Source of the DNA: an uncultured Alphaproteobacteria bacterium
GTDB lineage: Bacteria; Pseudomonadota; Alphaproteobacteria; UBA7985
Direction of reading: 5' to 3'
NCBI GenBank assembly: GCA_905479265.1
Contig: CAJQLX010000022.1
Coordinates: forward strand, 1-64,000
DNA: 64,000 nt
In this document: piece by piece, positions 53,112 to 63,223 of the stretch
How the letters are laid out: each line of letters starts with the position of its first letter
Numbering within the stretch: the first letter of the stretch is position 1
Made by a program: the position numbers and the translations under genes
The notes under the pieces: model-generated
The model's database searches: none
What the model saw: only the letters and a program-made list of their open reading frames with translations
What the model was told of the DNA's origin: nothing

Positions 53112-53770
53112 CCGATTTCAACACCCTGAGACTGATTGAAGCCCTGCTGTTTGCCTCCAAGGATCCAGTGCCGGCGACCGTGCTTGCTGCGCAAATCCCA
53201 GAAGGGGAAGACGTTGGCGAGATTCTGGAAACGCTGCAATCACACTATTCCAACCGCGGAATTGTGCTGGAGAACGCGGGCAATGCTTGGGCGTTTCGGA
53301 CAGCATCAGACTTGGCCGGCGACCTCGCCATCCAGCGTGTTGCCAGTCGCCGGTTGAGCCGTGCCGCGATGGAGACGATGGCGATCATCGCCTACCACCA
53401 GCCCGTCACCCGCGCTGAGATTGAAGACATCCGCGGTGTGGCTGTTGCAAAGGGCACCGTGGATACGCTGCTTGAAGCCGGCTGGATCAAGCCGCGCGGA
53501 CGAAAGCAGACGCCGGGTCGCCCGCTGATGTGGGGCACCACAGACGCTTTTCTGGATCATTTCGGCCTGTCGACGGTGAAAGAATTGCCCGGCATGGACG
53601 AACTCAAGGCCGCCGGCTTGCTCGACAAGCGCGAAGGCCTCGCATCTCTCCCAACGTCTGAGGAAGACAATGAAGATGAAACCGAAACCGAGCTGGAAAT
53701 GGAAGACGGCGAAGAAGCGGTCGACGCAGGCACGTCGGCGGACGTCATCCAACTGGATCAAGCCCGCTGA
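53108..53770 (+). CDS. scpB: Segregation and condensation protein B
   Basis: Partner of ScpA; two winged-helix domains. Marks: LRLIEALLFASKDPV at the start, RLSRAAMETMAIIAYHQPVTRAEIEDIRGV in the middle, and RKQTPGRPLMWGTTDAFLDHFGL near the end. Then a ~50-residue acidic tail (SEEDNEDETETELEMEDGEE) common in alphaproteobacterial ScpB. Translationally coupled to scpA. A 240-base gap before tatA probably holds the tat promoter. Confidence 0.95.
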   Translation: MTDFNTLRLIEALLFASKDPVPATVLAAQIPEGEDVGEILETLQSHYSNRGIVLENAGNAWAFRTASDLAGDLAIQRVASRRLSRAAMETMAIIAYHQPVTRAEIEDIRGVAVAKGTVDTLLEAGWIKPRGRKQTPGRPLMWGTTDAFLDHFGLSTVKELPGMDELKAAGLLDKREGLASLPTSEEDNEDETETELEMEDGEEAVDAGTSADVIQLDQAR

Positions 53771-54009
53771 AAAGCGTTCTGGCCAATAATATAATTTTCG
53801 CGAAAAAAGTTGTCCGTTTGCGGCTTCATTGCTAGTGCAGAAGATGCAAATTCGTTCTGAATGGCTTGACCCTTACCAAGGGTGAGGCCGGAACGGGAAT
53901 AACAACATTGTTGCTGTTGCGCGTTGTGGTTTGATGCCCCATATCAAATCAAACAGTTCAGCCTCGCGCGCACCTGAGGCGACATTAATCCACTTTTGGA
54001 GGAAATATC

Positions 54010-54270
54010 ATGGGTCTCGGTGGTCTCGGTAATCCTATCGTTCTTCTCATTCTGCTGGCTATTGTACTGCTGATTTTCGGTGGTCGCGGTCGTATCCCAA
54101 ATCTCATGGGTGACATGGCCAAGGGCATCAACGCGTTTCGTTCGGGTCTGAAAGACGACAAGAAGGGCGAAGAAGCCGAAGCAGAAGCTGACGAGCCTGC
54201 GAAGACAATCGATCACGATCAAACTGCTGAAACGGTTAAGACTGAGACCGGCAGCAAAGAGAGCGCTTAA
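54010..54270 (+). CDS. tatA: Sec-independent translocase subunit TatA
   Basis: 86 residues. One N-terminal membrane helix ([18 protein letters not shown]), the Phe-Gly hinge, then the amphipathic helix [20 protein letters not shown] and an acidic tail. GGAGG upstream of the ATG. It forms the pore for folded twin-arginine substrates, such as the DUF882 protein in this window. First gene of tatABC. Confidence 0.93.
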   Translation: MGLGGLGNPIVLLILLAIVLLIFGGRGRIPNLMGDMAKGINAFRSGLKDDKKGEEAEAEADEPAKTIDHDQTAETVKTETGSKESA

Positions 54271-54321
54271 GCGCCAATCTTCGCCGTTGACGTGTTGCTT
54301 TTTCTAGCCTGAGGAACCGCT

Positions 54322-54708
54322 GTGTTTGGCCTGGGAATGACCGAAATGATCGTGATTGGCGGCATAGCGCTGCTGGTCGTTGGTCCCAAAGATCTGCCCA
54401 AGGTCTTTAAGGGCATCGCTGCGGTTATGAAGCAGATCCGCAAGCTGACGCGTGAATTCCAAGGCGTGGTCAACGACATGATCCGCGAAAGCGATCTCGA
54501 TGATCTGCGCAAAGAAGCCCAAGATCTTCGTAAAAGCATCGACCCAACCTCCGAAATTCGCGAAGCGATGCAGGAGGTTGAGGACGATGTGCGGGAGACC
54601 TCGAAGTCTGTAAATCCCAAAGACCTTTGGCAGCCTGATCCCGCGCCCATCAAACCGGCTGCGGAAAGCAAACCCGCACCAGCCCCCAAGTCTGAGGCAT
54701 CGTCCTAA
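54322..54708 (+). CDS. tatB: Sec-independent translocase subunit TatB
   Basis: 128 residues. Start MFGLGMTEMIVIGGIALLVVGPKDLPKVF is the TatB signature with Glu8 in the membrane helix (MTEM) and the Gly-Pro hinge; a long amphipathic helix and an Ala/Pro tail follow. GTG start with GAGGAA upstream. TatB and TatC form the twin-arginine receptor. Three bases upstream of tatC. Confidence 0.94.
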   Translation: MFGLGMTEMIVIGGIALLVVGPKDLPKVFKGIAAVMKQIRKLTREFQGVVNDMIRESDLDDLRKEAQDLRKSIDPTSEIREAMQEVEDDVRETSKSVNPKDLWQPDPAPIKPAAESKPAPAPKSEASS

Positions 54709-54711
54709 CCC

Positions 54712-56007
54712 ATGAGTGACGACAAAAAGCCCGGCGGCATTTCCCGTGTCGCTTCGCAAATGCAGTCCATGTTCCGGAAGAAAGCTGAAGAAACCAAGCT
54801 GGAAACAGAAGCGGGGCAGGGGCCGAAGTACCTTTATTCGGACGTGAAAGATACGGTGATCGGGACAGAAGAAGACCCGAGCCAAGCGCCGTTGATGGAG
54901 CACCTCAAGGAACTGCGACAGCGCTTGTTCGTCTTTGTCGCTGTGTTCTTTGCGCTGACCATCGGCGCGTTCTTTCTCGCGAAGCCAATTTACCTGTGGC
55001 TGGCACGCCCGATTATTGCGGTTTTTGAGCGCAATGGTTTACCGACTGTGTTCATCGTCACCAGTCCTTTCGAGAAATTCTTCGCTGACTTCACGCTGGC
55101 ACTGTTTGTCGGATTGACGCTTACACTGCCTGTGTTGCTGTACCAAATTTGGCGGTTTATCGCGCCGGGGCTGTACAACAATGAAAAGGGCGCGATGCGG
55201 CCTTTCTTGGTGGCATCCCCAATCCTGTATTGGGTTGGTATCAGCTTCGTTTACTTCGTTGTGATGCCGATGGCGTTCAACTTCCTTATCGGCTACGCGC
55301 TGGACGGCGGCGAGTTTAACCTGTCTCGCAACGCGACTGAGTTTAACGCGGTGCTGGAAACATTCCGGACCGTGTCCGAAACCTTCTTTGCGATGAATCC
55401 GGCCGAAGTTGCCAAAGAGGAGTTCATCAAAGCCGGTGAGGACTATCGAGCCGCGCTGCGTGATATGGCCCAACTGCGCCCGCTGGATAAAGTAACCATC
55501 GACCCACAGACCAAGATTGCCGATTACCTGCGTGATTCCATGCGGATGCTGATCGGCGGCGGCCTCGGCTTCCAGCTGCCTGTGGCGCTTACGCTCATGG
55601 TGCGCTCGGGGCTGGTGTCTACGGATTTCCTCAAACGGAACCGCAAGTTTGCGGTGCTTATTCTGTTTATCCTCTCCGGTGTGCTGACCCCACCCGACAT
55701 CATCTCCCAAGCCATGCTCGGCGGTCCCATGTACCTGCTGTATGAAGTAGCGATTTTGATCGGTGGCCGTATCGAAAAGCATCAGCGGGCCAACAACCCC
55801 TATTGGGATGGCGGCGAGCCGGATTCTGACGCAGACGAAGATGACGACGGGGAAGAAAACTCGATTGGTGGCGATCAGCCAGGTCCGGACATGGACGATG
55901 ACGAGCTGTTTGCGCCTTTGGATGATGAAGAGCCTCGCATCCTGAAATCGACGCCTGAACCCTCGGGTGATGAGGGCTTTGTGAAGCCCGATCCCAACGA
56001 CGACTAG
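54712..56007 (+). CDS. tatC: Sec-independent translocase subunit TatC, enlarged
   Basis: 431 residues; usual TatC is ~250-280. The core is clear: MEHLKELRQRLFVFVAVFFAL, LPVLLYQIWRFIAPGLYNNEK, IADYLRDSMRMLIGGGLGFQLPVALTLMVRSG, and VLTPPDIISQAMLGGPMYLLYEVAI. Additions are a ~60-residue N-terminal cytoplasmic extension, a ~60-residue insert in the second periplasmic loop (from NLSRNATEFNAVLETF to LRPLDKVTIDPQTK), and a ~75-residue acidic C-terminal tail (DSDADEDDDGEEN). The inserts do not break the frame. Last tat gene. Confidence 0.93.
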   Translation: MSDDKKPGGISRVASQMQSMFRKKAEETKLETEAGQGPKYLYSDVKDTVIGTEEDPSQAPLMEHLKELRQRLFVFVAVFFALTIGAFFLAKPIYLWLARPIIAVFERNGLPTVFIVTSPFEKFFADFTLALFVGLTLTLPVLLYQIWRFIAPGLYNNEKGAMRPFLVASPILYWVGISFVYFVVMPMAFNFLIGYALDGGEFNLSRNATEFNAVLETFRTVSETFFAMNPAEVAKEEFIKAGEDYRAALRDMAQLRPLDKVTIDPQTKIADYLRDSMRMLIGGGLGFQLPVALTLMVRSGLVSTDFLKRNRKFAVLILFILSGVLTPPDIISQAMLGGPMYLLYEVAILIGGRIEKHQRANNPYWDGGEPDSDADEDDDGEENSIGGDQPGPDMDDDELFAPLDDEEPRILKSTPEPSGDEGFVKPDPNDD

Positions 56008-56072
56008 CGCTCCATCGTGTGCCCCTGACAATTGGACACACCAGATCATCCGCATGAAAGTGTGTATGACGG

Positions 56073-56101
56073 TTGAAAGCTGCGTCTTGCGCTTCTATTT
56101 T
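56073..56101 (+). promoter_or_regulatory. Sigma70-type promoter of the rrf2-suf operon
   Basis: TTGAAA (56073-56078) and TATTTT (56096-56101) are spaced by 17 bases, a good housekeeping promoter. The predicted start of transcription, about 56108, falls inside the palindrome listed next, 50 bases before the rrf2 start codon. Confidence 0.6.
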
Positions 56102-56102
56102 G

Positions 56103-56129
56103 GGAATAGGACTAACGCGGTCCGATTCC
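56103..56129. promoter_or_regulatory. Candidate operator for the Rrf2-type regulator
   Basis: GGAATAGGAC-7 bases-GTCCGATTCC: nine of ten positions are symmetric, total 27 bp, close to the ~25-bp size of IscR-type Rrf2 sites. It covers the predicted transcription start, which suits repression of rrf2-suf by its own product. Binding is inferred, not shown. Confidence 0.6.
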
Positions 56130-56155
56130 TGAAATGATGGAAGCGATCAAAGCTC

Positions 56156-56605
56156 ATGAAGCTGTCACGTCTAACAGATTATGCCGTGATTTTGCTGACC
56201 AAACTGTCGTTTGGTGATGGCGAGCCCGCTTCGGCTGCTCGGCTTTCTGAAGATTTGATGCTGCCACAGCCGACCGTGTCTAAGTTGCTGAAGATGCTGA
56301 CAAAGGCGAACTTGGTTGCCTCACAGCGCGGTGCGGCGGGTGGTTACTCGCTCACGCGGAACGCTGGCAAGATCAGCATCGGCGACGTGATCGCCGCCAT
56401 CGAGGGGCCGGTCGCACTGACGGCCTGCATCGATGAAAGCGAAGAAGATGTTTGCGGCGTTCAGTCGTTTTGCGGCATGCGCGGGAATTGGGTGCTGGTC
56501 AACGCTGCGGTGAATGAGGCGTTGAATAAGGTTACACTGTCGGACATGGCGCCGGCTTGGATGAACATGTTTGGACCGGTCGATCCGGTCGTTGAGAAGG
56601 CTTAA
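56156..56605 (+). CDS. Rrf2-family regulator of the SUF system
   Basis: 149 residues. Winged helix at the start (MKLSRLTDYAVILLTKLS...LSEDLMLPQPTVSKLLKML), then AAGGYSLTRNAGKISIGDVIAAIEGPVAL, and the three cluster cysteines CIDESEEDVCGVQSFC. This is the TIGR02944-type SUF regulator, an IscR relative that senses Fe-S status through its cysteines. First gene of the operon; six bases to sufB. A palindrome at its promoter suggests autoregulation. Confidence 0.92.
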   Translation: MKLSRLTDYAVILLTKLSFGDGEPASAARLSEDLMLPQPTVSKLLKMLTKANLVASQRGAAGGYSLTRNAGKISIGDVIAAIEGPVALTACIDESEEDVCGVQSFCGMRGNWVLVNAAVNEALNKVTLSDMAPAWMNMFGPVDPVVEKA

Positions 56606-56611
56606 CCGACC

Positions 56612-58077
<1,466 letters not shown>

Positions 58078-58081
<4 letters not shown>

Positions 58082-58815
58082 CGTTGCTGTCCGTCAACAT
58101 CAACAAAATTGCTCTGCTGCGGAATTCACGCGGGACAGGAACGCCGGATCTTGTCGACGGCGCCAGACTCGCGATTGCGGGTGGCGCGCAGGGGATCACG
58201 GTGCACCCCCGTGAAGACCAGCGGCACATCACGCTGGATGATGTCATCAGCATCGCGACGTTGCCGGAAATCAAATCTGGTGCCGTCGAGTACAACGTCG
58301 AAGGCGATATTCGCGACGACCTGTTCAACATGGTCCGCGTGGTAAAGCCCACGCAGTTCACCGTCGTTCCCGTGATTGCGGGTGAGGTGACATCCTCGCG
58401 CGGTTGGCGCGCGTACGACGATCACGACGGCTTGGAATACTGGGCGGCGGAAATGCGCGAAGCGGGCATTCGGACGGCGGTGTTTGTCGATCCCGACCCG
58501 GTTTCGGTCGAGCTGGCTGCGGCGTGTACCATTGAGGCTGTTGAAATCTACACCGGCGATTATGCCGCGGCGCACGAGCGGGGCGACTACGCCGAAGCGC
58601 TCGATGCCATCGAACAAGCTGCTGAAACCGCGCGAGCGCTGGGTTTGCGGCTCAACGGGGGTCACGACCTGACCATCCGAAACCTGGGGCCGCTGTGCTC
58701 ACGGGTTGAATTTGACGAGTTTTCCATTGGTCATCACATCGCGACGGACGCCCTGTTTCGCGGGCTTTCTGATGCCGTGACTGACTTTAAATCTGCAGTT
58801 CCTGAAAGGGTCTGA
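58078..58815 (+). CDS. pdxJ: Pyridoxine 5'-phosphate synthase of an unusual type, inside the suf operon
   Basis: Condenses 1-deoxy-D-xylulose 5-phosphate with aminoacetone 3-phosphate to make pyridoxine 5'-phosphate, the de novo route to PLP. 245 residues: [53 protein letters not shown], and [16 protein letters not shown]. Catalytic His, Arg and Glu positions are present. Where most proteobacteria have VNIDHVATLRNARGT and NAGHGLNYHN, this reads NINK and GHDL, a pattern I associate with Bacteroidetes PdxJ. It overlaps sufB by four bases and precedes sufC by eight, so it is part of the operon. It may be a second, divergent copy. Confidence 0.85.
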
Positions 58816-58823
58816 ACGAACAA

Positions 58824-59570
58824 ATGTTGGACATCAAAGGCCTTCAAGCCGGTCTCGAAGACGGCACTGAAATCCTCAAAGGCATCAACCTGAGCATTGG
58901 CGCGGGTGAAGTGCATGCGATCATGGGCCCGAACGGTTCGGGTAAATCCACCACGGCGAACATCCTGTCTGGCAAGTCCGGGTATGACGTGACCGCAGGC
59001 AGCGCGACGCTGGACGGCGCAGACTTGTTCGAGATGGAGCCAGAAGAGCGCGCCCACGCCGGTTTGTTTCAGGCGTTCCAGTACCCGGTCGAGATTCCGG
59101 GTGTACAGGCGTCTACATTCTTGCAAACGGCGGTGAACGCCAAGCGCAAGGTGGCGGGCTTGCCAGAGCTGGACGCGCTTGCCTTCGTTCGCGAGCTGCG
59201 TGCCAAGGCCAAGCAGTTGGGCATCGGCAATGACATGCTGAAGCGGGCTGTTAATGTTGGCTTTTCGGGCGGCGAGAAAAAGCGGTTCGAGACCCTGCAA
59301 ATGGCGCTGCTGGAGCCACGGCTCGCCGTGCTGGATGAGACTGATTCCGGCTTGGATGTGGACGCGTTGCGGGTCGTGGCCGAGGGCGTAAACGCCCTGC
59401 GGTCGCCGGATCGTTCCTTCCTGGTTATCACGCACTACCAGCGTTTGCTGGACTATATTGTGCCGGATTACGTGCACATTCTCAGCGATGGCAAGATCGT
59501 CAAATCTGGCGATAAATCACTGGCGCTTGAGGTTGAGCAGTCGGGCTATGCGGAGTTTGAAGCGGCATGA
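58824..59570 (+). CDS. sufC: Fe-S cluster assembly ATPase SufC
   Basis: ABC-type ATPase of SufBC2D, 248 residues. Walker A GPNGSGKST, Q-loop region LFQAFQYPVEIPG, signature GFSGGEKKRFE, Walker B LAVLDETDSGLD and the H-loop Asn-Ile-Thr-His segment (VITHYQRLL). It ends with a four-base overlap onto sufD. Confidence 0.97.
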   Translation: MLDIKGLQAGLEDGTEILKGINLSIGAGEVHAIMGPNGSGKSTTANILSGKSGYDVTAGSATLDGADLFEMEPEERAHAGLFQAFQYPVEIPGVQASTFLQTAVNAKRKVAGLPELDALAFVRELRAKAKQLGIGNDMLKRAVNVGFSGGEKKRFETLQMALLEPRLAVLDETDSGLDVDALRVVAEGVNALRSPDRSFLVITHYQRLLDYIVPDYVHILSDGKIVKSGDKSLALEVEQSGYAEFEAA

Positions 59571-60709
59571 CAGACGTCTTTGGCGCAGAATTTCTAGACC
59601 GGTTGCACAGCTCTGGCGCGGTGAAAAACCCCGCGCCGTTTGAGGCTTTGCGCACCACGGGCTTTCCCAATCGCCGGGTCGAGGCTTGGCGCTACACCGA
59701 TTTGGCCAGCCAGCTCTCTCAGTCGCTGACCCCTGCGGGCTTGCGAATCAATCAGGAGCAGAGCGGCCTGTTTGGGCCTAACCCATCCGCTGACGCGGTT
59801 GAAGGTGACGCCCTGAGCTTGCTGAACGCGGCTGTGGGCGGTGAGGGTTTTCTGTTTGAGGTGCCTGCGGGCGCCAAGCTCAAGCCGGTTTTCGCCCGGT
59901 TTGGCCCGATGGCGCCAAACGCGCTGGTCAACGCCACAAACCGGATTTCGGTTGGTGAAGGCGCGCAGGCTGTTTTGGTCGAGCGCTGGGGTCAAACAGA
60001 CGACAGTTGGATGAACAGCGACACGGCGATTGACGTGGCCGATGGTGGGCATCTGATCCGAGTCATCTTGGTCGAAGATGGTGGAAACGGAACGCAGACG
60101 CACCGCACATTTACCGCGCTGGGCGAAAACGCCCGCTATGATGCGCTGGTGGTGACGCTGGGCGGTGGTTTGCACCGGATTGAGCAGCACGCTGACATCA
60201 ACAAGCCCGGTGCGCACGCGGGACTGTCGGCCATTGTCCTGAAAAAGGGCAAGGAGCACAGCGATTTCGTGACAAACGTCCGTCACTTGGCCGAAGACAC
60301 AACGTCGGACCAGCAAGTGCGCACGGTGGTCGATGACGAAGCAACAGCGGTGTTCCAAGGCGGGATCAAGGTGGCGCAGGACAGTCAGCGGATTGAGGGC
60401 GACCAGCTTTCACGCGCGCTGATGCTGTCCGATCGCGCGCAGGCGTTTACCAAGCCCGAACTTGAGATTTACGCCGATGACGTAAAGTGCAGTCACGGGG
60501 CAACGGTTGGCGATTTGGACGCGGAAGCGCTGTTCTACATGCGGGCGCGCGGCATCGATGATGCGGCAGCGCGGGCGCTGCTGATCTTGGCGTTTGCCCG
60601 GGAACCGTTTGATGCGCTGGATCTGCCAGAGCAGGTTCAGACCATGCTGGATGGCAAAATTCAGGAATGGCTGGGCGTCGCCGGTCGATTTGACGAGATG
60701 GTGCTGTAA
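59567..60709 (+). CDS. sufD: Fe-S cluster assembly protein SufD
   Basis: Partner of SufB, 380 residues. N-terminal PFEALRTTGFPNRRVEAWRYTDL is typical; the beta-helix core has HADINKPGAHAGLSAIVLKKGKEHSDFVT and QVRTVVDDEATAVFQGGIKVAQDSQ; the C-terminal end carries AFTKPELEIYADDVKCSHGATVGDLD with the conserved His. One base is shared with sufS (TAATG). Confidence 0.96.
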   Translation: MTDVFGAEFLDRLHSSGAVKNPAPFEALRTTGFPNRRVEAWRYTDLASQLSQSLTPAGLRINQEQSGLFGPNPSADAVEGDALSLLNAAVGGEGFLFEVPAGAKLKPVFARFGPMAPNALVNATNRISVGEGAQAVLVERWGQTDDSWMNSDTAIDVADGGHLIRVILVEDGGNGTQTHRTFTALGENARYDALVVTLGGGLHRIEQHADINKPGAHAGLSAIVLKKGKEHSDFVTNVRHLAEDTTSDQQVRTVVDDEATAVFQGGIKVAQDSQRIEGDQLSRALMLSDRAQAFTKPELEIYADDVKCSHGATVGDLDAEALFYMRARGIDDAAARALLILAFAREPFDALDLPEQVQTMLDGKIQEWLGVAGRFDEMVL

Positions 60710-61929
60710 TGGCTTACGACGTTGCCGCCATACGCGCGCAGTTCCCCACGCTGGAGCGGAAGGTGTACGGCAACAAGCCGCTGATCTTTCTCGACTCAGC
60801 CGCTTCTGCGCAAAAGCCATTGGCGGTGACGGACGCCATGACAGAGTTCATGGCAACGACCTATTCCAACGTGCATCGCGGGGTTCACGCGCTGTCCCAA
60901 GAGGCAACAGATGCGTTCGAAGCTGCGCGGGGCAAAGTCGCAACCTTCATGAATGCCGATGAGCGCGAGGTGGTGTTCACCAAAAACACGACCGAAGCGA
61001 TCAACCTTGTCGCGCAATCGTGGGGCCGGAAAAACCTCACGCGGGGGGATGAGATCCTGCTCACCGAGCTGGAACACCACGCAAATATCGTCCCTTGGCA
61101 GCTGATCGCAGAAGCGACGGGTGCGACGGTAAAGGCGGTAAGGGTTCTCGACGACGGCGCGCTGGATATGGACGACTTCCACGCTAAGCTTGGGCCACGG
61201 ACCAAGATGGTCGCGGTGGCCTATGTCTCCAACGTGCTGGGTACGGTTTTACCCGTGCATGAGATCATCGCCGCCGCGCATGCGCAAGGCGCGCTGGTGC
61301 TGCTGGACGCCTCGCAAGCCGTGACCCACAAGCGGGTGGATGTGAAGGGCCTGGACGTCGATTTCCTCGCATGGACCGGGCACAAGCTCTATGGCCCGAC
61401 CGGGATCGGTGTGTTGTTCGGCAAGTACGAACATTTGGACGCCATGCCACCGTTTTTGGGTGGGGGCGACATGATCGATACGGTCAGTTTTGAAGGCTCA
61501 ACCTACCGCGAGCCGCCCTATCGTTTTGAGGCCGGTACGCCGGCGATTGTTGAAACCATCGGGTTGGGCGCAGCGATTGATTGGGTGGAGGCTGTCGGCA
61601 TCGACAACATTGCCGCCCACGAAGACGATTTGCTCGACTATGCGATGGAGCAACTGAGCGCCACCAATGACGTGCGAATTTTCGGCACGACGGAGAGCAA
61701 AATTTCGGTTCTGGCGTTCTTGCTGGGTGATCACCACGCGCATGATGTCGGGACGATTTTGGACCGGACGGGTGTGGCGTTGCGCGTTGGCCAGCACTGT
61801 GCGGAACCGCTGCACAACCGCTTGGGCGTGCATTCTACGGCGCGTGCGTCCTTTGCCGCCTATAACTCGCGCGACGACGTCGATGGCCTGCTCGAAGGCT
61901 TGGCGGTCTGTCGGGAGCTGCTGGGGTAA
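60709..61929 (+). CDS. sufS: Cysteine desulfurase SufS
   Basis: PLP enzyme that supplies sulfur. 406 residues. Marks: IFLDSAASAQKP at the start, YSNVHRGVHALSQEATDAFE, VVFTKNTTEAINLVAQS, the PLP-lysine in LAWTGHKLYGPTGIGVL, and the catalytic Cys in GVALRVGQHCAEPLHNRLG. Group II desulfurase (SufS/CsdA type). Shares one base with the following scaffold gene. Its need for PLP fits the pdxJ placement upstream. Confidence 0.97.
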   Translation: MAYDVAAIRAQFPTLERKVYGNKPLIFLDSAASAQKPLAVTDAMTEFMATTYSNVHRGVHALSQEATDAFEAARGKVATFMNADEREVVFTKNTTEAINLVAQSWGRKNLTRGDEILLTELEHHANIVPWQLIAEATGATVKAVRVLDDGALDMDDFHAKLGPRTKMVAVAYVSNVLGTVLPVHEIIAAAHAQGALVLLDASQAVTHKRVDVKGLDVDFLAWTGHKLYGPTGIGVLFGKYEHLDAMPPFLGGGDMIDTVSFEGSTYREPPYRFEAGTPAIVETIGLGAAIDWVEAVGIDNIAAHEDDLLDYAMEQLSATNDVRIFGTTESKISVLAFLLGDHHAHDVGTILDRTGVALRVGQHCAEPLHNRLGVHSTARASFAAYNSRDDVDGLLEGLAVCRELLG

Positions 61930-62369
61930 TGGACGAGGAGACCCGCATCCTGTTTGAGAGCGATTTGCTTTCACTGGCCAAAGCGCGGGTAAGAGAAGGC
62001 CGGTTGGCGCACCGTTCCGGCACCGGCAAGGCCAAGAACCCATTTTGCGGGGACGAAATCGCGGTCGATCTGGATGTGGTCGATGGCGCGATGAAGACGG
62101 TGGGCTATGAGGCGAAGGCCTGTAGCCTGTGTGTCGCTTCGGCAGAAATGCTCAGTGCGTGGGTCGAGCAGCACGGCGGATCGACTAAGGATTTGGTTGC
62201 CCTCGCGGAGGCCGTGAACGGCGTTCTGCAGGGGCAAGACGCGCCGGCTGGATTTGAGGCGCTGGCATCAGTTGCGCCGTTTCGGGCGCGGCATAAATGC
62301 GTAACCTTGCCCTTTGATGCGGCGCAAAAGGCTGCAGCGGCGACGGCGGCGGAGGAGATCGAGACGTGA
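61929..62369 (+). CDS. SufU/IscU-like scaffold protein
   Basis: 146 residues. The three-cysteine scaffold pattern is present: NPFCGDEIAV (Cys-Gly-Asp), KACSLCVASAEM (with CxxC) and ARHKCVTLPFDA near the end. This is the short SufU-like group linked with SufBCDS in alphaproteobacteria. It may accept sulfur from SufS or hold a transient cluster. Start shares one base with the sufS stop; end overlaps the next gene by four (GTGA). Confidence 0.88.
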   Translation: MDEETRILFESDLLSLAKARVREGRLAHRSGTGKAKNPFCGDEIAVDLDVVDGAMKTVGYEAKACSLCVASAEMLSAWVEQHGGSTKDLVALAEAVNGVLQGQDAPAGFEALASVAPFRARHKCVTLPFDAAQKAAAATAAEEIET

Positions 62370-62809
62370 TCAAAGACGGGAAGACACTGGCTGACTTCAT
62401 GCCCAACCCCGGCGTCACCATGGACCCCGCGAAGGGTGTCCGCGTGCGCCGCGAAGGGACGACATTTGTGGCTGAGGCTGGCGCATCTTTGGCACCGGGT
62501 GCAGCGCAGGCGTCCGAAGCCGCGATGATCGAGGCGATGCAGACCGTCCACGACCCCGAAATTCCGATTAATATCTATGACCTCGGCCTGATTTACCGGC
62601 TGGACCAAAATACAGACAATGGCGATGTTGACGTGGACATGACACTGACGGCGCCCGGTTGTCCGGTTGCGGGGGAAATGCCCGGCCATGTCGCGGCTGC
62701 TTTAGCGGGTGTTGATGGGGTTGGTGTGGCCACCGTTCGGCTGGTTTGGGAGCCGACTTGGACCCCGGATAAGGCCAGCGAAGACGCGCAATTGGTCCTT
62801 GGGCTGTAG
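62366..62809 (+). CDS. MIP18/DUF59-family Fe-S protein (SufT-like)
   Basis: 147 residues. Core (~52-147): MIEAMQTVHDPEIPINIYDLGLIY, DVDVDMTLTAPGCPVAGEMPGHV with the family Cys, and VRLVWEPTWTPDKASEDAQLVLG. The N-terminal ~50 residues (a MDPAKGVRVRREGTTFV stretch) are an added segment. GTG start overlaps the scaffold stop codon. DUF59 proteins assist maturation of Fe-S proteins in bacteria. Confidence 0.92.
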   Translation: MIKDGKTLADFMPNPGVTMDPAKGVRVRREGTTFVAEAGASLAPGAAQASEAAMIEAMQTVHDPEIPINIYDLGLIYRLDQNTDNGDVDVDMTLTAPGCPVAGEMPGHVAAALAGVDGVGVATVRLVWEPTWTPDKASEDAQLVLGL

Positions 62810-62884
62810 CAGGGGCTTTGCGAAGTCCAGAATTCGTGCCTATATTTGATAACTGACGACCACTGAACGAATTGAGTTCCCGCC

Positions 62885-63223
62885 ATGATGCAGAACGTTC
62901 TGAACCTGACCGATACAGCCGCAAACCGCGTGAAGTCGCTCATCGCCAAATCTGGAGATGACTCGGTGCAAGGGCTGCGTGTGGGTGTGAAGCAGGGGGG
63001 ATGCTCGGGGATGGAGTACTTTGTTGAGTACGCATCCGAGAAGTCAGCGATGGAAGAAGAAGTGCTGGACAAGGGTGTCCGCATCTTCATCGAACCCGCA
63101 GCGTTTATGTTCCTGCTGGGTTCGACGATGGACTATCACGAAGACCGTCTTACGTCGGGATTCACGTTTGAGAATCCCAACGAAAAAGCCAAGTGTGGCT
63201 GTGGTCAGTCGGTCGCCTTCTGA
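62885..63223 (+). CDS. sufA: A-type Fe-S carrier SufA
   Basis: 112 residues. Cysteine ligands in QGGCSGMEYFV and the end KAKCGCGQSVAF. Second A-type carrier of the window, here at the end of the SUF operon, 75 bases after the DUF59 gene. The 3' end overlaps the last gene on the minus strand by 19 bases. ATG at 62885 or, one codon later, 62888. Confidence 0.93.
   Translation: MMQNVLNLTDTAANRVKSLIAKSGDDSVQGLRVGVKQGGCSGMEYFVEYASEKSAMEEEVLDKGVRIFIEPAAFMFLLGSTMDYHEDRLTSGFTFENPNEKAKCGCGQSVAF

Noticed and set aside
55039-56055. 338-aa open frame on the minus strand
   Set aside because: Antisense to tatC and rich in His/Arg/Gln, typical of a shadow frame.
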